Shown one piece after another: positions 1 to 5,390 of a stretch of 8,664 nt of DNA (the stretch's first letter is position 1; each line of letters begins with the position of its first letter). Position numbers and translations under genes: made by a program. Source of the stretch: an uncultured Burkholderiaceae bacterium (GTDB lineage: Bacteria > Pseudomonadota > Gammaproteobacteria > Burkholderiales > Burkholderiaceae); assembly GCA_937862845.1 (NCBI GenBank), contig CALMCK010000071.1, positions 1 through 8,664 of the forward strand, in the 5' to 3' direction. The notes under the pieces are model-generated. The model did no database searches and was not told the DNA's origin. It saw only the letters and a program-made list of their open reading frames with translations.

Positions 1-703
1 CCATTTCAATCAGCTGCGGTTTCACCTCTTTAAACGATGGCAGCACGACATCGCGAGGCATGCGCGGTGCATCTAAAAGCTCAATCACATGGTAACCGAA
101 TTCAGTTTTCACAGGTGTTTGTGTGAATTCACCTTTTGTCAATCCTGACAAAGCATCGGCAAACGTGGCCACCCAAAGTGATGCGGGCTGCCAACCGAGA
201 TCGCCACCATTTTTATTATTGGTCTTGTCCAACGATTGCTTGGCGAGCGCTGCGAATGACTCACCTGCGTTCAGGCGGGCGATGATGTCTTTGGCCTTTG
301 ATTCTGATTTGACCAAAATATGGCGCGCATGGTATTCACGCACCGCATCCATCTGCTTGTCATAAATCGCTTGCAGCTCGGCGTCGCTCGGCTGATAGCC
401 CTGCATTTTGATGCGCAGGTATTCTTGCATGAGCACTTGATTTTCTTGCAAATAGAGCAATTGACGCGTACCTTCTAAATCCGCAACACCTTCAAGGCGT
501 GCCAACTCCGCTATTTTTAACTGCAGTTTAATCGCATCGCGTATCTTTATTATTTGCGCAGCATTCACCGAAGTACCTTCGGCCGCCATGCTGCTGACAA
601 CCGTTTTCGTCAACTCATCCGCGCTGTAGCTGTCTTTTGCGTTGACGCTGTGTGCGCTGGTCAGTGCGATGAAGATACCGACGGTCCAATATATTTTTTT
701 CAT
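1..703 (-). CDS. Periplasmic parvulin-type peptidylprolyl isomerase (partial, C-terminus outside window)
   Basis: Predicted periplasmic PpiC/SurA-type isomerase that would catalyse cis-trans isomerisation of prolyl bonds in exported proteins. The first 234 codons are visible; the reading frame is still open at the left edge. Residues 1-22 form a Sec signal peptide: two lysines, a hydrophobic core, and a likely cut after VNA. There is no lipobox cysteine. A helical segment (about 25-120) precedes the parvulin domain (about 123-211), which shows ARHILV (H128), GGDLGW (166-171), GEFTQTPVK and FGYHVIEL (H205), the usual family landmarks. The ATG at 701-703 has a GGAG Shine-Dalgarno sequence 7 bases upstream. 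It lies directly downstream of, and is clearly paralogous to, the lipoprotein isomerase at 761-1579 (shared VLMQEY, GEFTQTPVK and GGDLGW). A terminator separates the two, so expression may depend on readthrough or on a promoter I cannot see. The family call is firm; substrates are unknown. Confidence 0.88.
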   Translation of the reverse strand, partial: MKKIYWTVGIFIALTSAHSVNAKDSYSADELTKTVVSSMAAEGTSVNAAQIIKIRDAIKLQLKIAELARLEGVADLEGTRQLLYLQENQVLMQEYLRIKMQGYQPSDAELQAIYDKQMDAVREYHARHILVKSESKAKDIIARLNAGESFAALAKQSLDKTNNKNGGDLGWQPASLWVATFADALSGLTKGEFTQTPVKTEFGYHVIELLDAPRMPRDVVLPSFKEVKPQLIEM

Positions 704-716
704 GATCAACTCCAAT

Positions 717-747
717 TAAAAAACCCGTCATAAATTATGACGGGTTT
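717..747 (-). terminator. Intrinsic terminator after the lipoprotein isomerase gene
   Basis: A near-perfect inverted repeat pairs AAACCCGTCATAA (721-733) with TTATGACGGGTTT (735-747); in RNA the loop would be about 5 bases. On the minus strand it is followed by six T (complement of 718-723). It starts 13 bases past the stop codon of the 761-1579 gene and ends only about 14 bases before the start codon of the next gene, so it probably limits rather than fully blocks expression of that gene. Confidence 0.85.
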
Positions 748-760
748 TGATGTGCAGTGA

Positions 761-1579
761 TTATTTCTTTTCTTCTGCGGGCTTCTCAGCAGGTTTCTCT
801 GCTGCCTTGTCAGCCGCTTTTGGTTTGAAACCATCTTGCAGTTTTTTTGCATATTCTTGCTTGGCCATTTCAACCAGCTGTGATTTAACAGTTTCAAATG
901 GCGGCAGGGCAGCCGCATCTGGTGCGCGCGATGGCTCCATCAAATCAATGATGTGGTAACCAAATTGTGATTTAACTGGCGTTTGCGTGAATTCACCTGC
1001 TTTGAGTTTGGCGCCTGCTCCTGAGAATTCTGGCACCCAGCGCGACAGTGGCGCCCAACCCAAATCACCACCTTTGGCACCAGATGGATCGATGGATTTT
1101 TTGGCGAGGACTTCAAACTTCTCACCCGCTTTGAGCTTGGCGATGATGTCATTGGCTTCGGCTTCGGTGTTGACCAAAATGTGACGGAAGTGGAACTCAG
1201 AAAATTTGGCCACTTCTGCATCATAAGTCGCTTTCAGCTCTGTGTCGGTCGGTTTGAATGCTTCCATTTTGGTGCGCATATATTCTTGCATCAGCACTTG
1301 ATCTTGTTGCACGCTTAACAAAATTTTAGTTTGGTCCAATTTATCCATGCCATCTTTGCGTGCGGCTTCGGCGATGGCGGCTTGTACCGCAAGCGCTTCA
1401 GTGATTTGCGCACGTTGCTCGGCGGTCACAGGTTGACCATCCGCACTCATGCTTTTAGCGATGGCATCGACCATTTGCTCAGAAGTGATTTTTTTAGCGA
1501 ATGGATTATTCACGCTGCAAGCGCTCAAACCGAGTGTGCCGACCAGCAACAATGCCAGTAATGTACTGCTTTTTTTCAT
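761..1579 (-). CDS. Lipoprotein parvulin-type peptidylprolyl isomerase (PrsA/PpiC-like)
   Basis: A 272-residue predicted lipoprotein foldase that would isomerise prolyl bonds in exported proteins while tethered to a membrane. Residues 1-20 are a signal peptide ending in the lipobox LSAC, making C21 the lipidated residue; S22 at +2 does not give an inner-membrane retention signal, so the outer membrane is likely. A helical chaperone-like part (about 32-125) is followed by the parvulin domain (about 128-214): FRHILV (H133), GGDLGW (170-175), GEFTQTPVK, FGYHIIDL (H209). The tail (about 254-272) is a low-complexity Ala/Lys/Pro/Glu stretch with repeated EKPA units. The ATG at 1577-1579 is preceded by AAGGA about 8 bases upstream. 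It lies 55 bases after bolA, matching the betaproteobacterial msrB-yciB-bolA-isomerase order. SurA is a less good match because only one parvulin domain is present. Confidence 0.92.
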   Translation of the reverse strand: MKKSSTLLALLLVGTLGLSACSVNNPFAKKITSEQMVDAIAKSMSADGQPVTAEQRAQITEALAVQAAIAEAARKDGMDKLDQTKILLSVQQDQVLMQEYMRTKMEAFKPTDTELKATYDAEVAKFSEFHFRHILVNTEAEANDIIAKLKAGEKFEVLAKKSIDPSGAKGGDLGWAPLSRWVPEFSGAGAKLKAGEFTQTPVKSQFGYHIIDLMEPSRAPDAAALPPFETVKSQLVEMAKQEYAKKLQDGFKPKAADKAAEKPAEKPAEEKK

Positions 1580-1634
1580 GTCTCATTCCTTGTGTAGATG
1601 AGTTGGTTAAAATCAAAAATAAAACGTTTAAAAA

Positions 1635-1895
1635 TCATGCGCCTTTCGCATCAATGCGCAAAGCGTGAATCGGGTGCGGCATTAAATCTGCGACCGCCGC
1701 GTACACCAAGCGGTGTTGCGCCATTCGCGTTATACCAGCGAATTGGGTAGAAACAATGCGCACGGCAAAATGCTGCGCGCCACCCGCCGCGCCTGCGTGT
1801 CCTGCGTGTAAGTGCGACTCATTGATGATTTCGAGCTCGGTCGGTTGCAAAGATGCGGTGAGACGCTCGTGCAGTGTTTGCGCTAAGTCCATCAT
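1635..1895 (-). CDS. bolA: BolA family protein
   Basis: An 86-residue BolA-family protein. In known systems, BolA proteins bind iron-sulfur clusters together with monothiol glutaredoxins and act in iron handling, stress response and cell shape; E. coli BolA is also reported as a transcription factor. Visible signature: LEIINES (21-27), HAGHAGA (30-36), the central HFAVRIVS strand (42-49), the conserved HRLVY (61-65) and IHAL (76-79). Length is typical of the family. The first ATG (1893-1895) overlaps the stop codon of yciB as ATGA, and a second ATG follows at once (1890-1892), so either can serve; translation is probably coupled to yciB. No glutaredoxin partner gene is in the window. The family is certain; assignment to the BolA rather than the IbaG/YrbA subgroup rests on the HAGHAGA motif and neighbourhood. 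Confidence 0.93.
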   Translation of the reverse strand: MMDLAQTLHERLTASLQPTELEIINESHLHAGHAGAAGGAQHFAVRIVSTQFAGITRMAQHRLVYAAVADLMPHPIHALRIDAKGA

Positions 1896-2434
1896 GGTTT
1901 GGGTTCGCTCTCAACCATGTATTTACCCAACCAAGTCGATTGCCAAATCACAAAAACAAACATCAATACAAAAGAGCCATAAAATTTAAAATCCACCCAA
2001 TGTTCTTTGAAATAGAGCATCACCAGCAGATTCAAGCCACCCATGATGATGAAAAACACTGCATAGCTCAACGCCAATTTATCCCAAGCCACGTCAGGCA
2101 ACTCCAACTCGCTGCCCAGCAGCGTTTGCAACATGTTTTTCTTAAAGACGTATTGCCCAATCAAAATCGCCGCCGCCAAAACCCACTCAACAATCGTGAA
2201 CTTCAACTGCAAATAAAATTCATCTTTGAGATAAACACTCAAACCACCCAACACCAAAATCGCGGCCAAGCCAAACCAATGAATCGCTTTAATCGGCAGC
2301 TTTTTCAACTTGAGCAAAGCAATCTGCACCACCGAGGCGACCATCGCCGCCTTGGTCGCGGCCAGCATGTCGCCTGTGAACTTAAACACCACAAACAAAA
2401 CCACCACCGGCAATAAATCAATTAAAAACTTCAT
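1892..2434 (-). CDS. yciB: Inner-membrane septation/envelope protein YciB (IspZ/septation protein A family)
   Basis: A 180-residue multi-spanning inner-membrane protein of the YciB family, linked in other bacteria to cell-envelope synthesis and division. It has five or six hydrophobic segments (about 4-20, 24-41, 51-68, 82-97, 120-141, 150-170). Family landmarks include the N-terminus MKFLIDLLPV, the FGLAAILVLGG segment, LPDVAWDKL (112-120), FFIIMGGLNL (127-136) and the C-terminal VDFKFYGSF (147-155) with WLGKYM. I chose the ATG at 2432-2434 because family members begin MKFL.DL.P; the frame stays open 15 codons upstream, but that part has no family match. The Shine-Dalgarno sequence is weak (GGGTG). 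It sits between msrB (85 bases upstream) and bolA (ATGA overlap) in one apparent operon. Confidence 0.93.
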   Translation of the reverse strand: MKFLIDLLPVVVLFVVFKFTGDMLAATKAAMVASVVQIALLKLKKLPIKAIHWFGLAAILVLGGLSVYLKDEFYLQLKFTIVEWVLAAAILIGQYVFKKNMLQTLLGSELELPDVAWDKLALSYAVFFIIMGGLNLLVMLYFKEHWVDFKFYGSFVLMFVFVIWQSTWLGKYMVESEPKP

Positions 2435-2519
2435 ATCAACACCCAACATAATAACGGCGGACACACGAGCGCCGCACAATCCGCCATTTTAGCGTGTTTT
2501 ACAACACAAGTCGATTGAC

Positions 2520-2909
2520 TCATGCTTTTTTATCAAACTTAAGCGCAGCGCCGTTGATGCAATAACGCAAGCCCGTCCGTTCAGGCGGCCCATCGGGAAA
2601 CACATGCCCCAAATGCGCGCCACAGCTCTGACACACCACCTCAGTGCGCACACGACCGCGGCTGGTGTCTGGGTGCTCAACCAACGCACTCGCCACCACA
2701 GGCGCATCGAAGCTCGGCCAACCACAACCCGCGTCAAACTGATTGTCCGACTCAAACAACGGCGCTTCACACACCACACAACGATACGCACCGTCGTCCC
2801 AGCGCTCAGCAAACTCACTGGTAAAGGGCCGCTCCGTGCCTTTTTCTTGTGTGACTTCATAAGCCAGCGGGCTCAAACGCCCACGCAAGCTGCTTTCATT
2901 TTCACTCAT
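2520..2909 (-). CDS. msrB: Peptide methionine-R-sulfoxide reductase MsrB
   Basis: A 129-residue cytoplasmic SelR-domain enzyme that reduces methionine-R-sulfoxide in oxidised proteins, using thioredoxin as electron donor. Visible residues: zinc-binding CxxC pairs C44/C47 (RCVVC) and C93/C96 (CQSCGAHLGHVF), the GCGWPSF motif with probable resolving C62, and the catalytic C117 in RYCING, with H99, H102 and N119 nearby. There is no signal peptide and no fused MsrA domain. The ATG at 2907-2909 is chosen because GGAG (2917-2920) lies 7 bases upstream; a TTG five codons earlier has no such signal. It is the first gene of the leftward operon, with a sigma70-like promoter just upstream. Confidence 0.96.
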   Translation of the reverse strand: MSENESSLRGRLSPLAYEVTQEKGTERPFTSEFAERWDDGAYRCVVCEAPLFESDNQFDAGCGWPSFDAPVVASALVEHPDTSRGRVRTEVVCQSCGAHLGHVFPDGPPERTGLRYCINGAALKFDKKA

Positions 2910-2936
2910 TATCGTTCTCCGCAATTATTGGCTAAA

Positions 2937-2966
2937 ATTAAACACATCGCTCATACCACCTGACAA
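2937..2966 (-). promoter_or_regulatory. Sigma70-like promoter for the msrB-yciB-bolA operon
   Basis: On the minus strand, TTGTCA (2961-2966) as -35 and TTTAAT (2937-2942) as -10 are 18 bases apart, placing transcription start near 2930, about 20 bases before the msrB start codon. Both hexamers are close to consensus. It lies back to back with the rightward promoter at 2970-2998. Predicted only from sequence. Confidence 0.55.
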
Positions 2967-2969
2967 CAC

Positions 2970-2998
2970 TTGTACCGCCTGCGACATTCTTGTACAAT
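2970..2998 (+). promoter_or_regulatory. Sigma70-like promoter for tRNA-Leu (and possibly tig)
   Basis: TTGTAC (2970-2975) and TACAAT (2993-2998) are separated by exactly 17 bases, near-consensus -35 and -10 elements. Transcription would start near 3005, giving a leader of about 55 bases before the mature tRNA. The heptamer CTTGTAC occurs twice, starting at 2969 and 2989, 20 bases apart. Confidence 0.6.
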
Positions 2999-3060
2999 GC
3001 TCGTTTTCGGTCAGCAGGCTTGTCGCATTATAAACGACATTGCACTGACACACCGCAACT

Positions 3061-3148
3061 GCGAGGGTGGCGAAATTGGTAGACGCACCAGGTTTAGGTC
3101 CTGGCGCCCTAAACAGGTGTAGGGGTTCGAGTCCCCTCCTTCGCACCA
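3061..3148 (+). tRNA. tRNA-Leu (anticodon UAG), CCA encoded
   Basis: A class II tRNA with a long variable arm. The acceptor stem pairs GCGAGGG (3061-3067) with CCTTCGC (3138-3144), with one G-U pair, followed by discriminator A and an encoded CCA. The D-arm region carries TTGGTAGACGC. The anticodon stem CCAGG/CCTGG (3088-3092/3100-3104) closes the loop TTTAGGT with anticodon TAG at 3095-3097. The T-arm shows GGGG-TTCGAGT-CCCC. It would decode CUA and probably other CUN leucine codons. It lies directly upstream of tig, a placement common in betaproteobacteria. Confidence 0.97.
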
Positions 3149-3155
3149 GAATACT

Positions 3156-3177
3156 CAAACCAGCCCACGCTGGTTTG
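3156..3177 (+). other. Hairpin between tRNA-Leu and tig
   Basis: CAAACCAGC (3156-3164) and GCTGGTTTG (3169-3177) form a perfect 9-base-pair stem with a four-base loop CCAC, 8 bases past the tRNA CCA end. It is not followed by a T-run, so it is a poor terminator; it could be a processing or partial attenuation element between the tRNA and the tig leader. Confidence 0.5.
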
Positions 3178-3204
3178 CCTATAAATCCACTTTAAAGGTT
3201 CATC

Positions 3205-4530
3205 ATGACCACAGAAACGCAAACTGAAGTTCAAACGGCAACGACCTCTTCATTAACCCGCACATTGACCCTCACAGTGACACAAGCCGCCATCAACGCC
3301 GCCACTGAAAAACGCCTGCAGCGCATGTCTAAAACCGTCAAAGTTGATGGCTTCCGCCCAGGCAAAGTACCCCTTGCTAAAGTCAAACAAATGTACGGCA
3401 GCCAAGCGTCTTGGGAAGCTTTGAATGACCAAGTCGGCGAAGAATTCGCCAAAAAAGCCACCGAAGACAATCTGCGTGTCGCCGGCATGCCCAACATCGA
3501 ACCAGCCGATTCAGGTGAAGGCGATGTCATGGCATTTAAAGCCACTTTTGAAGTCTATCCAGAAATCAACGACATCGCCCTTAAAGGCGTTGAAATCGAA
3601 ACGGCCAAATGCGATGTGAGCGAAGACGACGTCACCCGCACCATCGACGTGCTGCGCCAACAACGCGTCAGCTACCAAACCGCAGACAAAGCCGCCGCCA
3701 AAGACGACCAAGTCACCATCGACTTCGAAGGTAAAATCGACGACGTGGCCTTCGCAGGCGGTTCAGCGACTGACTACCCATTCGTATTGGGTCAAGGCCG
3801 CATGCTGCCAGAATTCGAGACAGCCATTGAAGGCCTCAAAGCAGGCGAATCGCGCACATTTGACTTACCATTTCCAGATGACTACCACGGCAAAGACGTC
3901 GCGGGTAAAACCGCTCAATTCACCGTAACAGTCAAATCTGTCGGCGCAGCACAGCTGCCAGAACTCAACACAGAATTCGCCAAAGCACTCGGCGTACCTG
4001 ACGGCGACGTTGAAAAAATGAAACTCGACATCAAAACCAACTTGACACGCGAAATCGGCCAACGCACCAAAGCGATGACCAAAAACAATGTCATGGATGC
4101 ATTGATTAAAGTGGCCAACTTTGACGTACCCACCGCATTGGTCAACGAAGACATCGAACGCTTGCAAGAAGGCGCCAAAAACGATTTGCGTCAACGCGGC
4201 ATTCCTGTCGAAGACACCATGACACTGCCAACAGAACTGTTTAAAGACCGCGCCGAACGCCGTGTGCGCCTCGGCTTGCTCATCGCCGACTTGGTCAAGA
4301 AAAACAACCTGCACGCCACAGCAGACCAAGTTAAAGTACAAGTCGAAGCCATCGCCGCTGCTTACGAAGACCCACAAGGCTTCGTGAAATGGTATATGAC
4401 CGACGCCAACCGCATGTCAGAAGTCGAAGCCGTTGTGATGGAAGACAATGTCGTTGCTTGGGCCACCACTCAAGCCAAAATGACCACAAAAGACGTGGCA
4501 TTTGAAGAATTGATGAATCAAAACCGTTAA
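3205..4530 (+). CDS. tig: Trigger factor, ribosome-associated chaperone and peptidylprolyl isomerase
   Basis: A 441-residue trigger factor that binds the ribosomal exit tunnel near protein L23 and shields nascent chains. All three domains are visible: the N-terminal ribosome-binding domain (about 15-130) with the docking signature GFRPGKVP (49-56); an FKBP-type isomerase domain (about 165-245) with VTIDFEG, FVLGQGRMLPEFE and LKAGE; and the helical C-terminal chaperone domain (about 250-441), including VANFDVPTALV. Length is close to the usual 430-450. The N-terminus has a short Thr/Glu/Gln-rich extension before the first strand. The ATG has AAAGG (3194-3198) 6 bases upstream. It is probably transcribed from the tRNA promoter at least in part, and is closed by a strong terminator before clpP. 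Confidence 0.97.
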   Translation: MTTETQTEVQTATTSSLTRTLTLTVTQAAINAATEKRLQRMSKTVKVDGFRPGKVPLAKVKQMYGSQASWEALNDQVGEEFAKKATEDNLRVAGMPNIEPADSGEGDVMAFKATFEVYPEINDIALKGVEIETAKCDVSEDDVTRTIDVLRQQRVSYQTADKAAAKDDQVTIDFEGKIDDVAFAGGSATDYPFVLGQGRMLPEFETAIEGLKAGESRTFDLPFPDDYHGKDVAGKTAQFTVTVKSVGAAQLPELNTEFAKALGVPDGDVEKMKLDIKTNLTREIGQRTKAMTKNNVMDALIKVANFDVPTALVNEDIERLQEGAKNDLRQRGIPVEDTMTLPTELFKDRAERRVRLGLLIADLVKKNNLHATADQVKVQVEAIAAAYEDPQGFVKWYMTDANRMSEVEAVVMEDNVVAWATTQAKMTTKDVAFEELMNQNR

Positions 4531-4537
4531 TATCCGC

Positions 4538-4556
4538 TGCTCGGCCACACCGAGCA
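4538..4556 (+). other. Stem-loop just past the tig stop codon
   Basis: TGCTCGG (4538-4544) pairs with CCGAGCA (4550-4556) around a CCACA loop, 7 bases after the tig stop codon. There is no T-run after it, so on its own it would stabilise the 3' end rather than terminate; a proper terminator follows about 60 bases later. Confidence 0.4.
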
Positions 4557-4614
4557 CGCATTTAGGCTATCATTCGTTATTCACGTTTGTGCGCCGCGCG
4601 ATGGTTAGTTTGTC

Positions 4615-4642
4615 AAAAAGCGGCGTGCAAACGCCGCTTTTT
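4615..4642 (+). terminator. Intrinsic terminator after tig
   Basis: AAAAAGCGGCGT (4615-4626) and ACGCCGCTTTTT (4631-4642) form a perfect 12-base-pair stem closed by the GNRA-type tetraloop GCAA; the GC core is followed by five T. Because the flanks are A5 and T5, it could also act in the opposite direction. It separates tig from clpP-clpX. Confidence 0.88.
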
Positions 4643-4667
4643 GTATGGTTTTTTGTCATTTTATAAT
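4641..4667 (+). promoter_or_regulatory. Candidate promoter for clpP-clpX
   Basis: A perfect TATAAT (4662-4667) lies 82 bases upstream of clpP, just after the tig terminator. The best -35 match, TTGTAT (4641-4646), overlaps the terminator T-run and is only 15 bases away, shorter than ideal. A promoter is expected here because of the terminator. I saw no clear heat-shock (sigma32) pair: a CCCCAA at 4709-4714 lacks a convincing partner. Confidence 0.4.
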
Positions 4668-4749
4668 GCTCACGCCACACATCGACGGCCTTTATAAAAT
4701 CAAAACAACCCCAACTTCAATACCCTATTCAACCCATTAGGAGCGCAGC

Positions 4750-5373
4750 ATGTTTCACAACTCAAACCAAGACCCACAAAACCTCGGCCTGATTCCCATG
4801 GTGGTCGAACAGACCAGCCGTGGCGAGCGCTCATTCGATATTTACTCACGCCTGCTCAAAGAGCGCGTGATTTTCCTCGTCGGCCCAGTGAACGACCAAA
4901 GCGCCAACCTCATCGTCGCGCAAATGTTGTTCCTCGAGTCCGAAGACCCAGACAAAGACATCCACCTGTACATCAACTCACCGGGTGGCTCAGTTTCTGC
5001 GGGCTTGGGCATTTATGACACGATGAATTTCATCAAACCAGACGTCTCAACGATGTGTATCGGCATGGCTGCCAGCATGGGCGCGTTTTTGTTGTCCTCA
5101 GGCGCCAAAGGCAAACGTTTTGTCCTGCCCAACTCACGCGTGATGATTCATCAGCCATCGGGTGGTGCAGAAGGCATGGCGTCGGACATCGAAATCCGCG
5201 CCCGCGAGATTTTATTGTTGCGCGCCAAATTGAATCAGATCATGGCCGACAACTCAGGCCAACCAATAGAACGCCTCGAAAAAGACACCGATCGCGACAC
5301 TTGGTTGTCCGCCGAAGAATCCCTTGAATACGGCCTAATCGATCGCATTTTGACCGACCGCAGCTCACTGTAA
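4750..5373 (+). CDS. clpP: ATP-dependent Clp protease proteolytic subunit ClpP
   Basis: A 207-residue serine peptidase that forms the 14-subunit barrel of ClpXP/ClpAP and cuts unfolded chains fed in by the ATPase. The catalytic triad is intact: S109 in GMAASMGAF, H134 in MIHQP, and D183 in the RDTWLSAEE segment. Other family landmarks are the oxyanion glycines of INSPGGSV (76-83) and the handle helix around 145-170. The short N-terminal stretch (about 1-14) would be removed as a propeptide by analogy with E. coli ClpP, whose full length is the same. The ATG has AGGAG (4739-4743) 6 bases upstream. clpX starts 17 bases after its stop codon, so the two are co-transcribed. Confidence 0.98.
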   Translation: MFHNSNQDPQNLGLIPMVVEQTSRGERSFDIYSRLLKERVIFLVGPVNDQSANLIVAQMLFLESEDPDKDIHLYINSPGGSVSAGLGIYDTMNFIKPDVSTMCIGMAASMGAFLLSSGAKGKRFVLPNSRVMIHQPSGGAEGMASDIEIRAREILLLRAKLNQIMADNSGQPIERLEKDTDRDTWLSAEESLEYGLIDRILTDRSSL

Positions 5374-5390
5374 TCAAAGACGAGAACACC

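Noticed and set aside
1874..2416. 180-codon plus-strand open frame opposite yciB
   Set aside because: His/Gln-rich translation with no family pattern, wholly antisense to a confidently identified membrane protein gene, and no ribosome-binding site.
2456..2485. Inverted repeat GGCGGA/TCCGCC between msrB and yciB
   Set aside because: Only six pairs with an 18-base loop and no T-run; could be chance in a GC-rich spacer, so not listed as a terminator.
2489..2860. 123-codon minus-strand frame overlapping msrB
   Set aside because: Out-of-frame shadow of msrB, which carries all the expected zinc and catalytic cysteines in the other frame.
2925..3158. Minus-strand open frame across the tRNA (77 codons)
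   Set aside because: It is the reverse complement of tRNA-Leu and its promoter region; the RRRGLEPLHLFRAPGPKPG-like text is the familiar false protein produced by antisense translation of this tRNA.
3865..4377. 170-codon minus-strand open frame inside tig
   Set aside because: Phe/Cys/Val-rich antisense translation caused by tig codon use; no motif, no start signal.
4690..4714. Possible sigma32 heat-shock promoter before clpP (CTTTAT ... CCCCAA)
   Set aside because: The -35 part differs too much from CTTGAA and the spacing is short; not supportable by eye.
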